Source: Savagea serpentis
GTDB taxonomy: Bacteria; Bacillota; Bacilli; Bacillales_A; Planococcaceae
Direction: 5' to 3'
DNA: 64,000 nt
Assembly (NCBI RefSeq): GCF_015351395.1
Contig: NZ_JADKPV010000001.1
Span: forward strand, 620,001 to 684,000
Shown: positions 9,044-17,399 of the stretch, one piece after another
How positions within the stretch are numbered: the first letter of the stretch is position 1
Layout of the letters: each line of letters starts with the position of its first letter
The notes under the pieces: generated by a model
The model's input: only the letters and a program-made list of their open reading frames with translations
Told to the model about the DNA's origin: nothing
The model's database searches: none
Made by a program: the position numbers and the translations under genes

Positions 9044-9046
9044 TTT

Positions 9047-9064
9047 ACCTAACGTTCATTAGGT
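9047..9064 (+). promoter_or_regulatory. Palindromic operator, probably for the TetR-family regulator
   Basis: ACCTAACGTTCATTAGGT has perfect 6-bp arms (ACCTAA/TTAGGT) around a 6-nt centre. It covers the expected transcription start and the ribosome-site region of the tetR gene. Bound repressor would block the operon, so autoregulation is likely. Confidence 0.6.
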
Positions 9065-9073
9065 GGTGAAACT

Positions 9074-9655
9074 ATGACAAAAGATAATATTTTAAATTCG
9101 GCTTTACAACTCTACGCAACAGAAGGGTATCACGGTGCTTCTATGGCAAAAATCGCAAAGGGAGCAGGAATTAAAGCAGCTTCGATTTATTTCTTTTTTA
9201 AAAACAAAGAAGCGCTCTTTCAAGAGTTGTTTCAACATGTCTTAATGGAGCATTTTGCGTATGTTCGACGCAGTATGGAGCATGTGTTGAAATCAGGAGA
9301 AGATGTAGAAACGATGATTCGCACACTGTTCTCCACTGTTTCCGACTATCATCGTAGACATGCTGCGGAAACAAGAGCTTATATTGCTTTAGTGACAGCT
9401 CCTCCAATCATGGCCCAACCGATTTTGAAAAACCATATGCAATCATTCGACCAATGGTTAACGTCAACCCTCGCGCTCATTTTGAAAGAGGAGTGTTTGT
9501 CGACTCAAGAATATGAAACGATTAGTGAACTGATTGTATTGCAAATGGACGGGTTATTTTGGGAATTGAATTTTTACGATGATGAAAAGATCAAAAAGCA
9601 AACGGATGTAGCGATTCACTTCATTTTATTTTATTTGAAACAATTACAAGATTGA
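9074..9655 (+). CDS. TetR/AcrR-family transcriptional regulator
   Basis: A 193-residue protein. The N-terminal helix-turn-helix matches the TetR signature: ILNSALQLYATEGYHGASM, then KIAKGAGIKAASIYFFFKNKEALF, at about residues 6-48. A divergent helical ligand-binding domain follows. It is the first gene of a four-gene operon with a permease and two catabolic-type enzymes, 10 bp before the permease. It most likely senses the transported compound or a breakdown product and represses its own promoter through the palindrome at 9047-9064. The ligand is unknown. Confidence 0.85.
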   Translation: MTKDNILNSALQLYATEGYHGASMAKIAKGAGIKAASIYFFFKNKEALFQELFQHVLMEHFAYVRRSMEHVLKSGEDVETMIRTLFSTVSDYHRRHAAETRAYIALVTAPPIMAQPILKNHMQSFDQWLTSTLALILKEECLSTQEYETISELIVLQMDGLFWELNFYDDEKIKKQTDVAIHFILFYLKQLQD

Positions 9656-9665
9656 GGGGATTAAG

Positions 9666-10958
9666 ATGAATGATTATGCAAGAGAAGTTGTACCGCAAAG
9701 CGAACGGAAATGGTGGGTATCGATCAGTTTTGTTTGGATTGCAGTAGGGATTGATTTATCAGCGATGCTTTTCGGAGCAGAGCTCGGGAGTGGGATGAGT
9801 TTTCAAGATGCTTTATTCGCAGTCGTTGTCGGGTCTGTTTTACTCGGTATTTTAGCAGCATTTTGCGCATATGTTGGCGCTGTAACGGGATTGTCCACAT
9901 CGATGATTTCACGCTTTACATTTGGAGCGCGTGGAGCGAAAATGGTTTCTTTATTTTTAGCCATTTCATTGATGGGATGGTTCGGGGTACAAACCGGTTT
10001 TTTCGCTGAAAACGCTCAAGTGATGATGGTTGAGACATTCGGTATTACTCTTCCACTGTGGATATTATCTTTAATCGGTGGCATTTTAATGATGACGACA
10101 GCGGTCATTGGTTATCGAGCGATTGAGCGTTTAAGCGTATGGAGTGTACCGCTTCTGTTATTGCTAGTCGTATTAGCGGTCATATTAGCCGTTCGCATGA
10201 ATGGTAGTGTCGCATTATCGATGCCCGTTGAAAATGTATTTTCAATCGGTATGGCCATTTCGCTAGTCATTAGTATTTTTGTTGTAGGAGCGGTCATTTC
10301 TCCTGATGTTTCACGTTGGGCACGTACACCGAAAGACGCGATACTCGCTTCATTTTTCGGGTTTTTCTTCGGAAATACGTTCATGATTACGATGGCAATT
10401 ATTTTATCTCGCGTTATGGATGAAAGTAGTTTAACGACGATTATGATTGCGGTCGGATTAGGTGTACCAGGAATTTTAGTGTTAATTTTAGCGCAATGGA
10501 CGACGAACACAAGTAATGCGTATTCATCAGGGCTCGGTCTTTCTGTAATATTTCCGAATATTAAGAAATCAACATTGACGGTTATGGCAGGATCTATCGG
10601 CACATTGCTAGCTGTTTTAGGGATTTACGGTCATTTCATCGATTTTTTAACGGTGATGACGATGTTTATTGCACCAATCGGTGGAGTGTATACTGCTAGT
10701 TTTTATATTGGAAAACGATCGACATTTCACGAAGAGTGTGTCGTCGCTTATCGGAAATTGCCCCTCCTCGCCTGGGCTATCGGTTCTTTAATGAGTTGGT
10801 TGACGATGGAAGCTCCGATTGGATTAGCGTTATTCACGATTACGTCTATTTCTTCTTTAGACAGTTTTATTGTCGCTTTTTTAGCGCAAGCATTGTTTAT
10901 TCAATTACAAAAACAAAAGGGAGTGCCTATGAAACATGAGATGGTTAACAGAAAATGA
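9666..10958 (+). CDS. NCS1-family permease (CodB-like)
   Basis: A 430-residue polytopic protein with about twelve membrane segments. It resembles cytosine permease CodB and related nucleobase-cation symporters: an N-terminal WWVSISFVWIAVGIDLSAM region, a GxxxGLSTSMISRFTFG stretch in TM2-3 and PDVSRWARTPKDA in the middle. It probably imports a nucleobase, hydantoin or similar cyclic amide for the two enzymes encoded next. It follows tetR by 10 bp and overlaps the DUF917 gene by 23 bp. The symbol codB is withheld because there is no cytosine deaminase nearby. Confidence 0.82.
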   Translation: MNDYAREVVPQSERKWWVSISFVWIAVGIDLSAMLFGAELGSGMSFQDALFAVVVGSVLLGILAAFCAYVGAVTGLSTSMISRFTFGARGAKMVSLFLAISLMGWFGVQTGFFAENAQVMMVETFGITLPLWILSLIGGILMMTTAVIGYRAIERLSVWSVPLLLLLVVLAVILAVRMNGSVALSMPVENVFSIGMAISLVISIFVVGAVISPDVSRWARTPKDAILASFFGFFFGNTFMITMAIILSRVMDESSLTTIMIAVGLGVPGILVLILAQWTTNTSNAYSSGLGLSVIFPNIKKSTLTVMAGSIGTLLAVLGIYGHFIDFLTVMTMFIAPIGGVYTASFYIGKRSTFHEECVVAYRKLPLLAWAIGSLMSWLTMEAPIGLALFTITSISSLDSFIVAFLAQALFIQLQKQKGVPMKHEMVNRK

Positions 10959-12024
10959 TATTGAACATATTGCCGTAGGAGCAGCAGTATTAGGAACAGG
11001 CGGTGGAGGAGATCCGTTTATCGGAAAGATGATGGCGTTAGGAGCTATCGACAAACATGGACCTGTCAAAGTGATAAATATAGACGAATTAAAAGATGAT
11101 GATTTCGTCCTTCCTGTCTCAGGAATGGGAGCACCGAGTGTACTCGTTGAAAAAATACCATCTTTCGACCAATTAGTAAATCCACTGAAAGCATATGAAG
11201 AAGCGATTGGAAAAAAAGTGACGGTCATTATGCCGATTGAAGTCGGCGGAGTCAATTCACTCATTCCTGTCGCTGTTGCGGCGATGACGGGCTTACCGAT
11301 ATTAGACGGAGATGCGATGGGGCGAGCTTTTCCAGAAGCGCAAATGGTGAGCTTCCATTTAGATGGATTAAAACCAGAACTTGTCACAATGGCTGACGAA
11401 CAAGGGAACCATGTAACGATACGGCCTGTAAATGGGCTATGGAGTGAAAAATTGTCTCGCCAAGTAACGGTAGCGATGGGTGGGTCTACCATTGTCAGTG
11501 ATTATGGGGTAGATGGAAAACAAGCGAAAAAGAGCGTCATTCCAAATACGCTAACATTGGCACAGAAAATTGGAGAATTGTTAGAAAAAAGAACGGAAGC
11601 TGTCCATCCCATTGAAAAAATGTTGCAACTTTTAAAGGGGCGTTTACTTTTCAAAGGAAAAGCGCAACTCATTAAACGAGGTATTCAAGGTGGTTTTACA
11701 AGAGGAGAAGCTCATTTTACCGGAATGGATGACGATGAGCACAGTGAATGTATTTTATATTTCCAAAATGAACATTTAATCGCGAAACGAGATGGCCGTC
11801 CGATTGCATTAACTCCTGATTTGATTGCTGTCTTGGATGAAGAAACAGGAATGCCTATTACAACAGAGGGATTGAGATACGGAGCGCGCGTGATTATTGT
11901 CGCTTTTCCTGCGCACGAAAAATGGCGCACGCCGATCGGGATTGAAACGGCAGGTCCACGTTATTTTAAATATGATGTAGACTATGTTCCATTAGAACAA
12001 TTGCATGAGGAGGAGTTATCATGA
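10936..12024 (+). CDS. DUF917-family protein
   Basis: A 362-residue member of DUF917, a family that regularly sits beside hydantoinase/oxoprolinase-like proteins. Visible features are a glycine-rich VLGTGGGGDPF near residue 20, IEVGGVNSL and the acidic LDGDAMGRAFPE. Its reaction is not established; a role in opening or processing a cyclic amide with its partner is inference. The ATG at 10936 has an AAAGGGAG site inside the permease gene. Its stop overlaps the next gene by ATGA, so the two enzymes are coupled. Confidence 0.82.
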   Translation: MRWLTENDIEHIAVGAAVLGTGGGGDPFIGKMMALGAIDKHGPVKVINIDELKDDDFVLPVSGMGAPSVLVEKIPSFDQLVNPLKAYEEAIGKKVTVIMPIEVGGVNSLIPVAVAAMTGLPILDGDAMGRAFPEAQMVSFHLDGLKPELVTMADEQGNHVTIRPVNGLWSEKLSRQVTVAMGGSTIVSDYGVDGKQAKKSVIPNTLTLAQKIGELLEKRTEAVHPIEKMLQLLKGRLLFKGKAQLIKRGIQGGFTRGEAHFTGMDDDEHSECILYFQNEHLIAKRDGRPIALTPDLIAVLDEETGMPITTEGLRYGARVIIVAFPAHEKWRTPIGIETAGPRYFKYDVDYVPLEQLHEEELS

Positions 12025-13562
12025 TTCGATTAGGTATAGATGTCGGGGGGACAAATACAGATGGTGTATTGATGGATGAATCGTATCGTGTCATTACAAG
12101 CATGAAAACCCCAACGACGGATGACGTATTTACCGGGATTCAAACGATTATTCAACAATTTGCTTCACATCCTGCTGTAAATTTAGAGGATATTCAAGTA
12201 GCCACATTAGGAACAACACATTGTACAAACGCCATCGTCGAAAGAAAACAGTTAAATCGTGTAGGGGTGATTCGCCTTTCTTTACCATCAGGGACGACAA
12301 TTCCACCATTTCTCGGTTGGCCGAATGATTTAGTCGAAGCATTACAACCGGAAATTGCACTCATTCATGGAGGGTATGAATATAACGGTGAACCGATTTC
12401 ACACATTCGCCATGAGGAATTAGATCACGTGATTGAACAGATGAGAGGGAAAGTAGAATCAATCGCTGTTTGCGGTGTGTTTTCTCCTGTTTTACAAGAT
12501 CAAGAAAAATATGTAGTCGAGTATTTACAACGTGCTTTTCCAAATATGCCGATTTCGATGTCTAGTGAAATTGGTTCTGTCGGATTGATTGAGCGAGAGA
12601 ATGCGACGATTTTGAACGCGGCACTTATGACGACAATTCGACAAGTATCTCAAGGGTTTCGTCGTGCATTAAAAGAGGCAGGGATTGAAGCGGCTATATA
12701 TTTAGGTCAAAATGACGGAACGTTAATGACGGGCGACTATGCGGAACAATATCCGATTTTTACAATCGCTTGTGGACCGACGAACTCGATTAGAGGAGCG
12801 GCACATTTATCGAATGTAGACAATGCGATAGTCGTTGATATCGGGGGAACGACGACAGATATCGGTGTGCTCGTAAATAGTTTTCCGCGTCAAACGTCTT
12901 TAGCGGTGGAAGTCGGAGGAGTGCGAACGAATTACCGTATGCCAGACATTTATGCGATTGGCTTCGGAGGAGGTACTTGTGTCACCCAACAAAATGAATC
13001 ATGGAAAGTCGGACCGGAAAGTGTCGGGTATTGTTTAATGCAAGAAGCGATTTCATTTGGAGGGGAAACGTTGACAGCAACTGACGTAGCACTTGCCGTA
13101 GGAGAACTTGAAATAGAAGGAGCGGATTGTTCTCGAATTACTGAACCCGTCCATGACATTTATCCTTTGTTTACACAATTAGTAGCAGAAGCCGTCGATC
13201 GTATGAAAACGAGTGCGACGCCAATTCCTGTCATTTTAGTGGGGGGTGGCGCAGCTTTAATGCCTACCGTGTTAGAAGGTGCATCCGAAGTGATTCGTCC
13301 AGCTCATGCGAGCGTTGCCAATGCGGTAGGTGCAGCATTAGGAGATATTAGCGGAACGGTCGAAAAAGTGTACGCACTTGAAAACATTACACATGAAGAC
13401 GCGCTTCAACAAGCGAAAGAAGAAGCGATTGAACAAGCAGTAGAAGCCGGAGCTGAACGCAGTAAAATAGAAGTAATTGAATTGGAAGACTATCCGCTTG
13501 CTTATATGCCAGGAAACGCAATTTTAGTCAAAGTAAAAGTAGCAGGTCCTCTAGCATTGTAA
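12021..13562 (+). CDS. Hydantoinase/oxoprolinase-family ATP-dependent amidohydrolase (HyuA-like)
   Basis: A 513-residue HyuA-like protein. The N-terminal actin-like ATPase fold begins GIDVGGTNTDGVL, with a second phosphate loop VVDIGGTTTDIGV near residue 273 and a glycine-rich GFGGGT at about 316. Relatives hydrolyse hydantoins or 5-oxoproline with ATP. It is shorter than 5-oxoprolinase and has no HyuB partner; here the partner position is taken by DUF917. As the last gene of the operon, it points to catabolism of a compound brought in by the NCS1 permease. Substrate unknown. Confidence 0.82.
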   Translation: MIRLGIDVGGTNTDGVLMDESYRVITSMKTPTTDDVFTGIQTIIQQFASHPAVNLEDIQVATLGTTHCTNAIVERKQLNRVGVIRLSLPSGTTIPPFLGWPNDLVEALQPEIALIHGGYEYNGEPISHIRHEELDHVIEQMRGKVESIAVCGVFSPVLQDQEKYVVEYLQRAFPNMPISMSSEIGSVGLIERENATILNAALMTTIRQVSQGFRRALKEAGIEAAIYLGQNDGTLMTGDYAEQYPIFTIACGPTNSIRGAAHLSNVDNAIVVDIGGTTTDIGVLVNSFPRQTSLAVEVGGVRTNYRMPDIYAIGFGGGTCVTQQNESWKVGPESVGYCLMQEAISFGGETLTATDVALAVGELEIEGADCSRITEPVHDIYPLFTQLVAEAVDRMKTSATPIPVILVGGGAALMPTVLEGASEVIRPAHASVANAVGAALGDISGTVEKVYALENITHEDALQQAKEEAIEQAVEAGAERSKIEVIELEDYPLAYMPGNAILVKVKVAGPLAL

Positions 13563-13563
13563 T

Positions 13564-13600
13564 AAAAAACAAGTTTTGCATCCCGCAAAACTTGTTTTTT
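13564..13600 (+). terminator. Terminator of the hydantoinase operon
   Basis: A perfect 16-bp stem (13564-13579 with 13585-13600) has a 5-nt loop and A/T tails on both sides. Confidence 0.92.
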
Positions 13601-13756
13601 AATTTTGGAAACGTTCATAAGCGGTGTGACATCGAATGAGCCAGAAAGACTACATAGTGAAAGTTTTTAGAGCGAATTAGTCTATTATTCATATTTACTG
13701 AAAATAATGAAACATTTGGAAAAAATAGCCGTATAAATGAATGAGGAGGGAGTGGC

Positions 13757-14146
13757 ATGAGCAAAAAAATCGTGATGTTGTTAGTGGGCGTGTTTAGTGG
13801 TCTTAGTTATTTCGTGTATACCATTCAAAGTAGTCCTCCGTCTTTTCTAGGCGAGTGGATGGCCATTGAGGAAAACGAATCTTTGCAATTGATTGAGTTT
13901 ACAAAAAATCAACGATTGATTCATACGACATGTGATCAACAAAGAGAGTTGACCTATTCAACAGGAAAGAAAGGAAAAGATAATCGCGCTCTTTATTACT
14001 ATATAATGATTGAGGCAGAAGAGTACTACCTTATTTATCCAGAAGCAGATAATTTGAATTATGCCTATTTGATGGAATATTCCACACCTTCGACAAAGCC
14101 GAATGTCAGGAATGAGAAAATTGTCTGTGAATTAATCCGTCCATAA
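13757..14146 (+). CDS. Small secreted or membrane-anchored hypothetical protein
   Basis: A 129-residue protein that starts MSKKIVMLLVGVFSGLSYFVY. This is a signal peptide or N-terminal anchor; no lipobox is visible. The rest is a small, probably beta-rich, extracytoplasmic domain with FLGEWMAIEE near residue 31, like lipocalin-style small exported proteins. It has two cysteines. Function unknown. The ribosome site GAGGAGGGAG is strong. No close partner, since the next gene starts 111 bp later. Confidence 0.65.
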   Translation: MSKKIVMLLVGVFSGLSYFVYTIQSSPPSFLGEWMAIEENESLQLIEFTKNQRLIHTTCDQQRELTYSTGKKGKDNRALYYYIMIEAEEYYLIYPEADNLNYAYLMEYSTPSTKPNVRNEKIVCELIRP

Positions 14147-14257
14147 ATCGAAAAGATTCTCTAGAGATTAGAGGAAGTCTAATTTGTAGAGAGTCCTTTC
14201 ATTTATGAGTCCGTAGCGTCTTCCTTTCCTGTATAATAAATAGGAGGAGATGGTAAG

Positions 14258-14719
14258 ATGAAGAGAAGGTTTATTCTCATATCGGTGCTCATCGTCGCTT
14301 TCTTGCTTGGCGCTTGCGATGCGAAACCGCTGGAACAAAATGTGCAACACGTTTTTTCAGGGGAGAGTGAGCATTGGACGCTTGAGCATTATGAAGTGAA
14401 TGTAGACTCGAAAAAACATTTCATCGGCAATGGCAAGTTGCAGATGAAAGGCCAAGACGAGTATACAGCGAATCATTTAACATTTACTACATACTTTATG
14501 ATTCAAGGTGAAGAAAGACAAGTTCACGCAGGATCGGTCGCAGGGGATTCGATTAATATCGCGACCTTTGAAACAGGAAGTATTGGAAGCGATGAAGCGA
14601 ACGATGGAAAAAATGCGCTTCAGTTCGAAGACATCGAGCGCATTTATGTAGAAGTACAGTGGGAAGAGCTTGGAGATCCTACTTTTCATGTAGAAACGAT
14701 TCAATTATATGAAAAATAA
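14258..14719 (+). CDS. Small lipoprotein of unknown function
   Basis: A 153-residue protein with a typical lipoprotein signal peptide: basic MKRR start, hydrophobic core and lipobox LLGAC, so the mature protein begins at Cys20. The mature part is acidic and looks beta-rich (GNGKLQMKGQDEY, EDIERIYVEVQWEELG). No known domain recognised. Ribosome site AGGAGGAG, with a terminator immediately downstream, so the gene probably stands alone. Confidence 0.72.
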   Translation: MKRRFILISVLIVAFLLGACDAKPLEQNVQHVFSGESEHWTLEHYEVNVDSKKHFIGNGKLQMKGQDEYTANHLTFTTYFMIQGEERQVHAGSVAGDSINIATFETGSIGSDEANDGKNALQFEDIERIYVEVQWEELGDPTFHVETIQLYEK

Positions 14720-14754
14720 AAACAGGAAGTGAGTACTCGCTCGCTTCCTGTTTT
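14719..14754 (+). terminator. Terminator after the lipoprotein gene
   Basis: The arms AAAACAGGAAG (14719-14729) and CTTCCTGTTTT (14744-14754) pair perfectly and end in T residues. Confidence 0.85.
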
Positions 14755-14761
14755 GTCTTTT

Positions 14762-15084
14762 GAACCTCTCGTTACTAAAGTAACGAGATTCCTACGAACA
14801 GGTGTCTATCGACTCCTTTTTTAGTAGGCTCAACCCGTAGTTCCTACGGTGACTTGTGTACAAAGTTCTTTTATAGTATATTTCATTTGCTTTGTTTTCG
14901 CTTAGTAGAAATATACGATTGCACTTACGTTAAAGATTTTACGTGATAGACGAATTTCCTATCACAACTCCATATCTTTAGTTTTCAAATAACGTTAAGC
15001 ATAGTATACCAACCAAACATACGTTTGACAACAAAAAGGTGATTCATCCCATCACTAAAGTGACGGGTGTTCTCACCTAAATTA
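14762..15084 (-). mobile_element. IS200/IS605-like non-autonomous relic (no transposase ORF), with omega-RNA-like 3' end
   Basis: Read on the minus strand, this 0.3-kb stretch begins with a left-end hairpin (15048-15067, arms CCCGTCACT/AGTGATGGG). That hairpin lies inside an outer stem AGGTGA/TCACCT (15037-15042 with 15073-15078). The stretch ends with a right-end hairpin of 10-bp arms TCTCGTTACT (14767-14788). Just inside the right end is a stem-loop CCGTAGGAACTACGG. Subterminal hairpins rather than inverted termini are the mark of IS200/IS605 elements and their PATE derivatives, and the right-end structure resembles the omega RNA of TnpB elements. There is no tnpA or tnpB. The left end follows TTTAT, a plausible insertion pentanucleotide, inside the stop codon of the dehydrogenase gene. 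Confidence 0.6.
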
Positions 15085-15837
15085 TAAAATGACGTCTGGT
15101 GTTTCTGGAATGATTTGTCCACCGTCGATGACGAGCGCTTGTCCTGTAATGTAATTCGCTTCTTTTGAGGCGAAGAAAGCGACCGCTGCGCCAATATCTT
15201 CCGGTTCGCCGAGACGTTTCATCGGGACGGCCGCAGCACCTTTTTCACTTAAAATGCCGAGCTGTTTTTTTAACCCTTCCGTCGCGATCATCCCGGGTTG
15301 TACCGAGTTGACCGTCACGCCAAATTTCGCATATTCTACAGCTGTACTGCGCATAAATCCGAGAATCGCTGCTTTTGTCGCTCCGTAAATCGACCCTCCT
15401 GGATAACCGGTAATGTCTCCCGTGATCGATGAAGTTAAAATGACGCGTCCGTAGTTTTGTTCTTTCATCAATTTTAAAATCGGTTTCGCTGTGAAGAAAA
15501 TCCCTTTTAAGTTAATGTTTTGAATCGTATCCCAATCTCGTTCAGTCATATTTTCGATATATACTTCTGGGTAAATGCCCGCATTCGCTGCTAAAATATC
15601 GATTTTTTCATGTTTTGTGGCAATTTGTTGCACAACGTCTTCGATATTTACAACATTCGTCACATCTAGTTGATAAAATTCCCCGCCGATCGCTTCAGCA
15701 GTTGCCTTACCTGCTTCTTCGTTAATGTCACACACCATTACGTGTGCGCCAGCTTTCGCTAATGTTTCAGAAATCCCTTTTCCAATTCCGTTCGCTCCAC
15801 CTGTCACGACTGCAATTTGCCCTGTTAAATCAAACAT
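15082..15837 (-). CDS. Short-chain dehydrogenase/reductase (classical SDR)
   Basis: A 251-residue NAD(P)-dependent classical SDR. The Rossmann motif TGGANGIGKG is near residue 12, an NAG motif (ANAGIY) near 89, catalytic Ser in TSSITG, and the YGATK Tyr/Lys pair near 155-159. The acidic Asp in CDIN after beta-2 suggests NAD rather than NADP. The substrate is not predictable. GTG codons lie upstream, but ATG 15837 stands 11 nt after an AAAGGAG site and is chosen. The stop codon region coincides with the left end of the IS-like relic, so the last residues may have been set by that insertion. Confidence 0.85.
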   Translation of the reverse strand: MFDLTGQIAVVTGGANGIGKGISETLAKAGAHVMVCDINEEAGKATAEAIGGEFYQLDVTNVVNIEDVVQQIATKHEKIDILAANAGIYPEVYIENMTERDWDTIQNINLKGIFFTAKPILKLMKEQNYGRVILTSSITGDITGYPGGSIYGATKAAILGFMRSTAVEYAKFGVTVNSVQPGMIATEGLKKQLGILSEKGAAAVPMKRLGEPEDIGAAVAFFASKEANYITGQALVIDGGQIIPETPDVIL

Positions 15838-16023
15838 GTTCACAACCACTCCTTTATCCTATTTATACAACCAACATACCATAAATAGGAAGGATAATCG
15901 ATAGAGAAGAGATGTCGTTCTTTCTTTTTTTAGAAAAGAATAAAGGAATGATGTTTACAATTGGTGTTTTATGGTTACACATAGAGTACGAGGCGTTAAC
16001 GGTTTGGGAAGGAGGATTTATAA

Positions 16024-16560
16024 ATGAAGCGATTTGTGAGTTTTATCGTCAGTATCGTTTTACTTGTCACATTAGGAACGATGGGGTTTTTATTACTCAA
16101 TCAACCCGAAGTGGCATCTTACCAAGAAACATTGCGCAACTATGAGTGGTTTTATCCAACTTTACTTAGTCTGTTTATCATTTCTGTTGTGATGGCTTTC
16201 GCCATTTTGATTTTTTCATTAAGCCCTTCATATAAACGACGTGGTCTTTACTTGAAGTATAATGATGGCGAAATTTATATGAACAAAAAATCAATCGAAA
16301 AAAATATACAACATACGTTAGCGAAGTATGAAGATGTTAGACAACCTTCAATTGATGTCAAGTTGTATCAAAAGAAACACGCGTCCTATATCGATATTCA
16401 TGTCAATATGTTGATGGCGCGCACCGAACAAGTCCAAACATTGCTTGAAACGATTCGCAACGATTTAAAAGCAAGTACAGAACATTTTTCAGAATTGCCT
16501 GTACGCGAAGTGAGCTTAAATGTACTTGATCAAAAAGCGCTAAATCAACGCGTTTTATAA
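16024..16560 (+). CDS. amaP: Alkaline-shock membrane anchor protein AmaP
   Basis: A 178-residue protein with two N-terminal transmembrane segments (about residues 4-25 and 45-66). A cytosolic Asp23-like domain follows. AmaP anchors the abundant Asp23 protein at the membrane in Staphylococcus. The assignment rests on topology and on the downstream DUF2273 and Asp23 genes, which form the conserved three-gene order. A GGGAAGGAGG ribosome site lies close to the ATG. In staphylococci the cluster is under sigma-B; I see only a weak sigma-B-like pair (GTTTAC, GGTTAC) upstream and do not annotate it. Confidence 0.85.
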   Translation: MKRFVSFIVSIVLLVTLGTMGFLLLNQPEVASYQETLRNYEWFYPTLLSLFIISVVMAFAILIFSLSPSYKRRGLYLKYNDGEIYMNKKSIEKNIQHTLAKYEDVRQPSIDVKLYQKKHASYIDIHVNMLMARTEQVQTLLETIRNDLKASTEHFSELPVREVSLNVLDQKALNQRVL

Positions 16561-16575
16561 AGGAGGCAGGGTCTT

Positions 16576-16788
16576 ATGCAAGATGAACGAACAGTGTTGT
16601 GGTTGCGCACGTATCGTTGGCGCATCATGGGTGCACTTGGAATGTTACTCATTGCGATTTTATTTTTAACACTCGGTTTTTGGAAAACAATGTTAATTGT
16701 AGGTTTAAGCGCCCTCGGATGGGGTATAGGATATATGAAAGATCATTCAGAGAGCGTCTTTCTATTTTTAAATCGGGTATTCCGATAA
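16576..16788 (+). CDS. DUF2273 small membrane protein of the Asp23 cluster
   Basis: A 70-residue protein with two hydrophobic helices (about residues 15-45) in the RIMGALGMLLIAILFLTLGF region. This is typical of DUF2273 proteins encoded between amaP and asp23. It probably helps anchor or organise the Asp23 complex; its molecular role is undefined. It starts 15 bp after amaP with an AAAGGAGG ribosome site. Confidence 0.82.
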   Translation: MQDERTVLWLRTYRWRIMGALGMLLIAILFLTLGFWKTMLIVGLSALGWGIGYMKDHSESVFLFLNRVFR

Positions 16789-16817
16789 GATTAATTAGAA
16801 AAGGGAGATGAACGATT

Positions 16818-17273
16818 ATGACAAACAGAGCAGAAGAACAATACAATCGACAAACAGAGGTAGATGAAAAAGCAGCGGAAAACCAACCACATTTTGAAAA
16901 CAAATTAACATTTGATGACAATGTCGTTGAAAAAATCGCAGCGATTTCAGCACGTGAAGTAAAAGGAATTTTAGATATGAAAGGTGGCTTCACGTCAGCG
17001 TTTACAGGCGCATTTGGCAACGAAGACATTACGAAAGGTGTTTCTGTAGAAGTCGGAGAAAAACAAGCGGCGATCGACTTAAAAGTGATCATCGAATACG
17101 GCGAAAGCGCACCAGCTATCTTCCGTCGCACGTCTGAAATTGTGAAACAACAAGTGAAACATATGACAGGCCTCGACGTCGTCGAAGTGAACATGCACGT
17201 TGAAGACGTCATGACGCAAAAAGAGTACAATCAAAAGAAAAACCAAGACGCGAATAACTCAGACTTAAAATAG
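16818..17273 (+). CDS. Asp23/Gls24-family envelope stress response protein
   Basis: A 151-residue Asp23/Gls24 protein. It has a low-complexity, Gln/Glu-rich N-terminus and then the conserved core [17 protein letters not shown] (about residues 34-50). Further marks are [21 protein letters not shown] and the C-terminal [10 protein letters not shown]. The family forms filament-like assemblies at the cell envelope and is induced by alkaline or cell-wall stress. It is the last gene of the amaP cluster and is followed by a strong terminator. The charged Asn/Asp/Lys tail is usual. Confidence 0.88.
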   Translation: MTNRAEEQYNRQTEVDEKAAENQPHFENKLTFDDNVVEKIAAISAREVKGILDMKGGFTSAFTGAFGNEDITKGVSVEVGEKQAAIDLKVIIEYGESAPAIFRRTSEIVKQQVKHMTGLDVVEVNMHVEDVMTQKEYNQKKNQDANNSDLK

Positions 17274-17279
17274 TGAAGC

Positions 17280-17315
17280 AAAAAGCTGTTTCTCTTTGCG
17301 AGGAACAGCTTTTTT
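17280..17315 (+). terminator. Terminator of the Asp23 cluster
   Basis: The arms AAAAAGCTGTT and AACAGCTTTTT form an 11-bp stem with a T tail. Confidence 0.88.
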
Positions 17316-17399
17316 ATGTGAGGAAAAATAGTGGGAAGAATGATAGATGGAAGTGTTAGATGAAGTGTTTTTGGGTATGAACAGCATGAGGTGATGATT

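Noticed and set aside
14985-15194. Minus-strand frame of 69 codons over the dehydrogenase end and the IS relic
   Set aside because: It has no ribosome site and runs through hairpin arms and in a different frame of a real gene.
15950-16020. Sigma-B promoter before amaP
   Set aside because: GTTTAC and GGTTAC with a 14-bp spacer match the consensus only partly; not enough to annotate.
15912-16145. 77-codon frame upstream of amaP
   Set aside because: It overlaps amaP in another frame and lacks a ribosome site; no recognisable protein.
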